Shown here one piece after another: positions 52,592 to 52,976 of a DNA stretch of 52,976 nucleotides. Source of the stretch: an uncultured Lewinella sp. (GTDB lineage: Bacteria > Bacteroidota > Bacteroidia > Chitinophagales > Saprospiraceae); NCBI GenBank assembly GCA_913057785.1, contig CAJXPD010000031.1, positions 1-52,976 on the forward strand, written 5' to 3'. Both the position numbers and the translations under genes were made by a program. The notes under the pieces are model-generated. The model had not been told where the DNA came from. It saw only the letters and a list, made by a program, of their open reading frames with translations, and made no database searches. Each line of letters starts with the position of its first letter. Positions within the stretch are counted from its first letter, which is position 1.

Positions 52592-52976
52592 ATGAGTGAA
52601 AAGTTTTTGGAGCCCATGAATACAGCACGGTCAGCTACTGCCTTTAGATCTTTTCCGCCATCTGCCAACCTGTTGGAGCATCTGGACCAGTTCACGGACA
52701 TGATGCAGCTGAATAGACTTGAGCAGGATTGGACGTACCGCTTTGTTAAGTTTTTACTGAATGAGACGGAAGCAGCGATATCTTTCCGCGCAGATTTCAT
52801 GTTGGATGAAGCTTTTCAACGATATTTTTTCGAACAACGGGAGACACTGAAGCAGCAAGGCCGAGCCAACTTTGCCTTGGGATTTCCACTCGTAGGTAGA
52901 AAAGAAGGTGAAAGAGAAGTGCTGACGCCACTTCTGATTTGGGAACTAGCACTTGAAGCCGACCCTGAACGTGCAC
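52592..52976 (+). CDS. N-terminal part of an unknown protein (runs off the window)
   Basis: From ATG at 52592 the frame stays open to the edge (128 codons seen). The product opens MSEKFLEPMNTARSATAFRS and continues with helical, soluble sequence (LLEHLDQFTDMMQLNRLEQDW, FRADFMLDEAFQRYFFEQRE) and FALGFPLVGRK, then LTPLLIWELALEADPERA. No signal peptide. The style, with LTPLLIWEL, recalls the N-terminus of large superfamily 1 helicase-like proteins, but no ATPase motif is in view and I do not assign a family. A -7 box lies 20 nt upstream. Confidence 0.7.
   Translation, partial: MSEKFLEPMNTARSATAFRSFPPSANLLEHLDQFTDMMQLNRLEQDWTYRFVKFLLNETEAAISFRADFMLDEAFQRYFFEQRETLKQQGRANFALGFPLVGRKEGEREVLTPLLIWELALEADPERA

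Overview
The window reads as chromosomal DNA of a member of the Bacteroidota, most likely of the Saprospiria/Lewinella kind. The evidence is several very large secreted proteins with type IX secretion (T9SS) C-terminal sorting domains, a PorP/SprF-type outer-membrane protein, DUF3667, DUF4296 and DUF4369 proteins, lipoproteins, little use of Shine-Dalgarno sites, and many -7 boxes of the TAnnTTTG type. I see no rRNA, tRNA, CRISPR array, prophage or transposase. Most of the window is ordinary chromosome plus a rich set of surface-protein genes.

Layout. 1-8.7 kb: end of a GEVED/T9SS protein, an acyl-CoA dehydrogenase, a lipoprotein alkaline phosphatase, a secreted protein of unknown role, a rarA / monooxygenase-like / DUF3667 run on the minus strand, and a hypothetical protein. 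8.7-17.5 kb: an SDR oxidoreductase, a 170-bp hairpin element, a lipoprotein, then a PorP/SprF protein followed by a 1824-residue PKD-repeat adhesin-like protein. 18-28 kb: TM2/TPR/SHOCT protein, a thioredoxin-like protein, another SDR, a SixA-like phosphatase, a DUF4296 lipoprotein, a response regulator/histidine kinase pair, an ABC-F ATPase, and an E1-like adenylyltransferase fused to rhodanese. 28-38.5 kb: two giant secreted proteins with dockerin-like and cohesin-like segments on either side of a small PP2C-like phosphatase. 38.7-41.5 kb: a lineage-type helical protein and RlpA. 41.6-46.1 kb: the ilvD-ilvB-ilvN operon. 46.1-53 kb: an outer-membrane barrel protein, rimO, a secreted EEP-family nuclease, a small membrane protein, a PAS-AraC regulator, and the start of a gene that leaves the window.

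The most striking find is upstream of ilvD. A 28-codon leader ORF (minus strand, 46053-45967) carries 13 Ile/Val codons within 15 consecutive codons. It is followed 22 nt later by a strong intrinsic terminator (45944-45909), and the last leader codons can pair over 15 nt (14 pairs, two of them G-U) with the 5' arm of that terminator. A promoter-like sequence sits just upstream. This is a complete transcription attenuator of the enterobacterial ilv type, here in a Bacteroidota branched-chain amino acid operon.

Other points worth a second look are the 170-bp full-length hairpin at 9536-9705, the dockerin-ended secreted protein that lacks a sorting domain beside a protein carrying a cohesin-like segment, the loss of the zinc-binding cysteines in the MoeB/ThiF-like enzyme, and the LOV-like PAS domain without its photoactive cysteine fused to an AraC-type DNA-binding domain.
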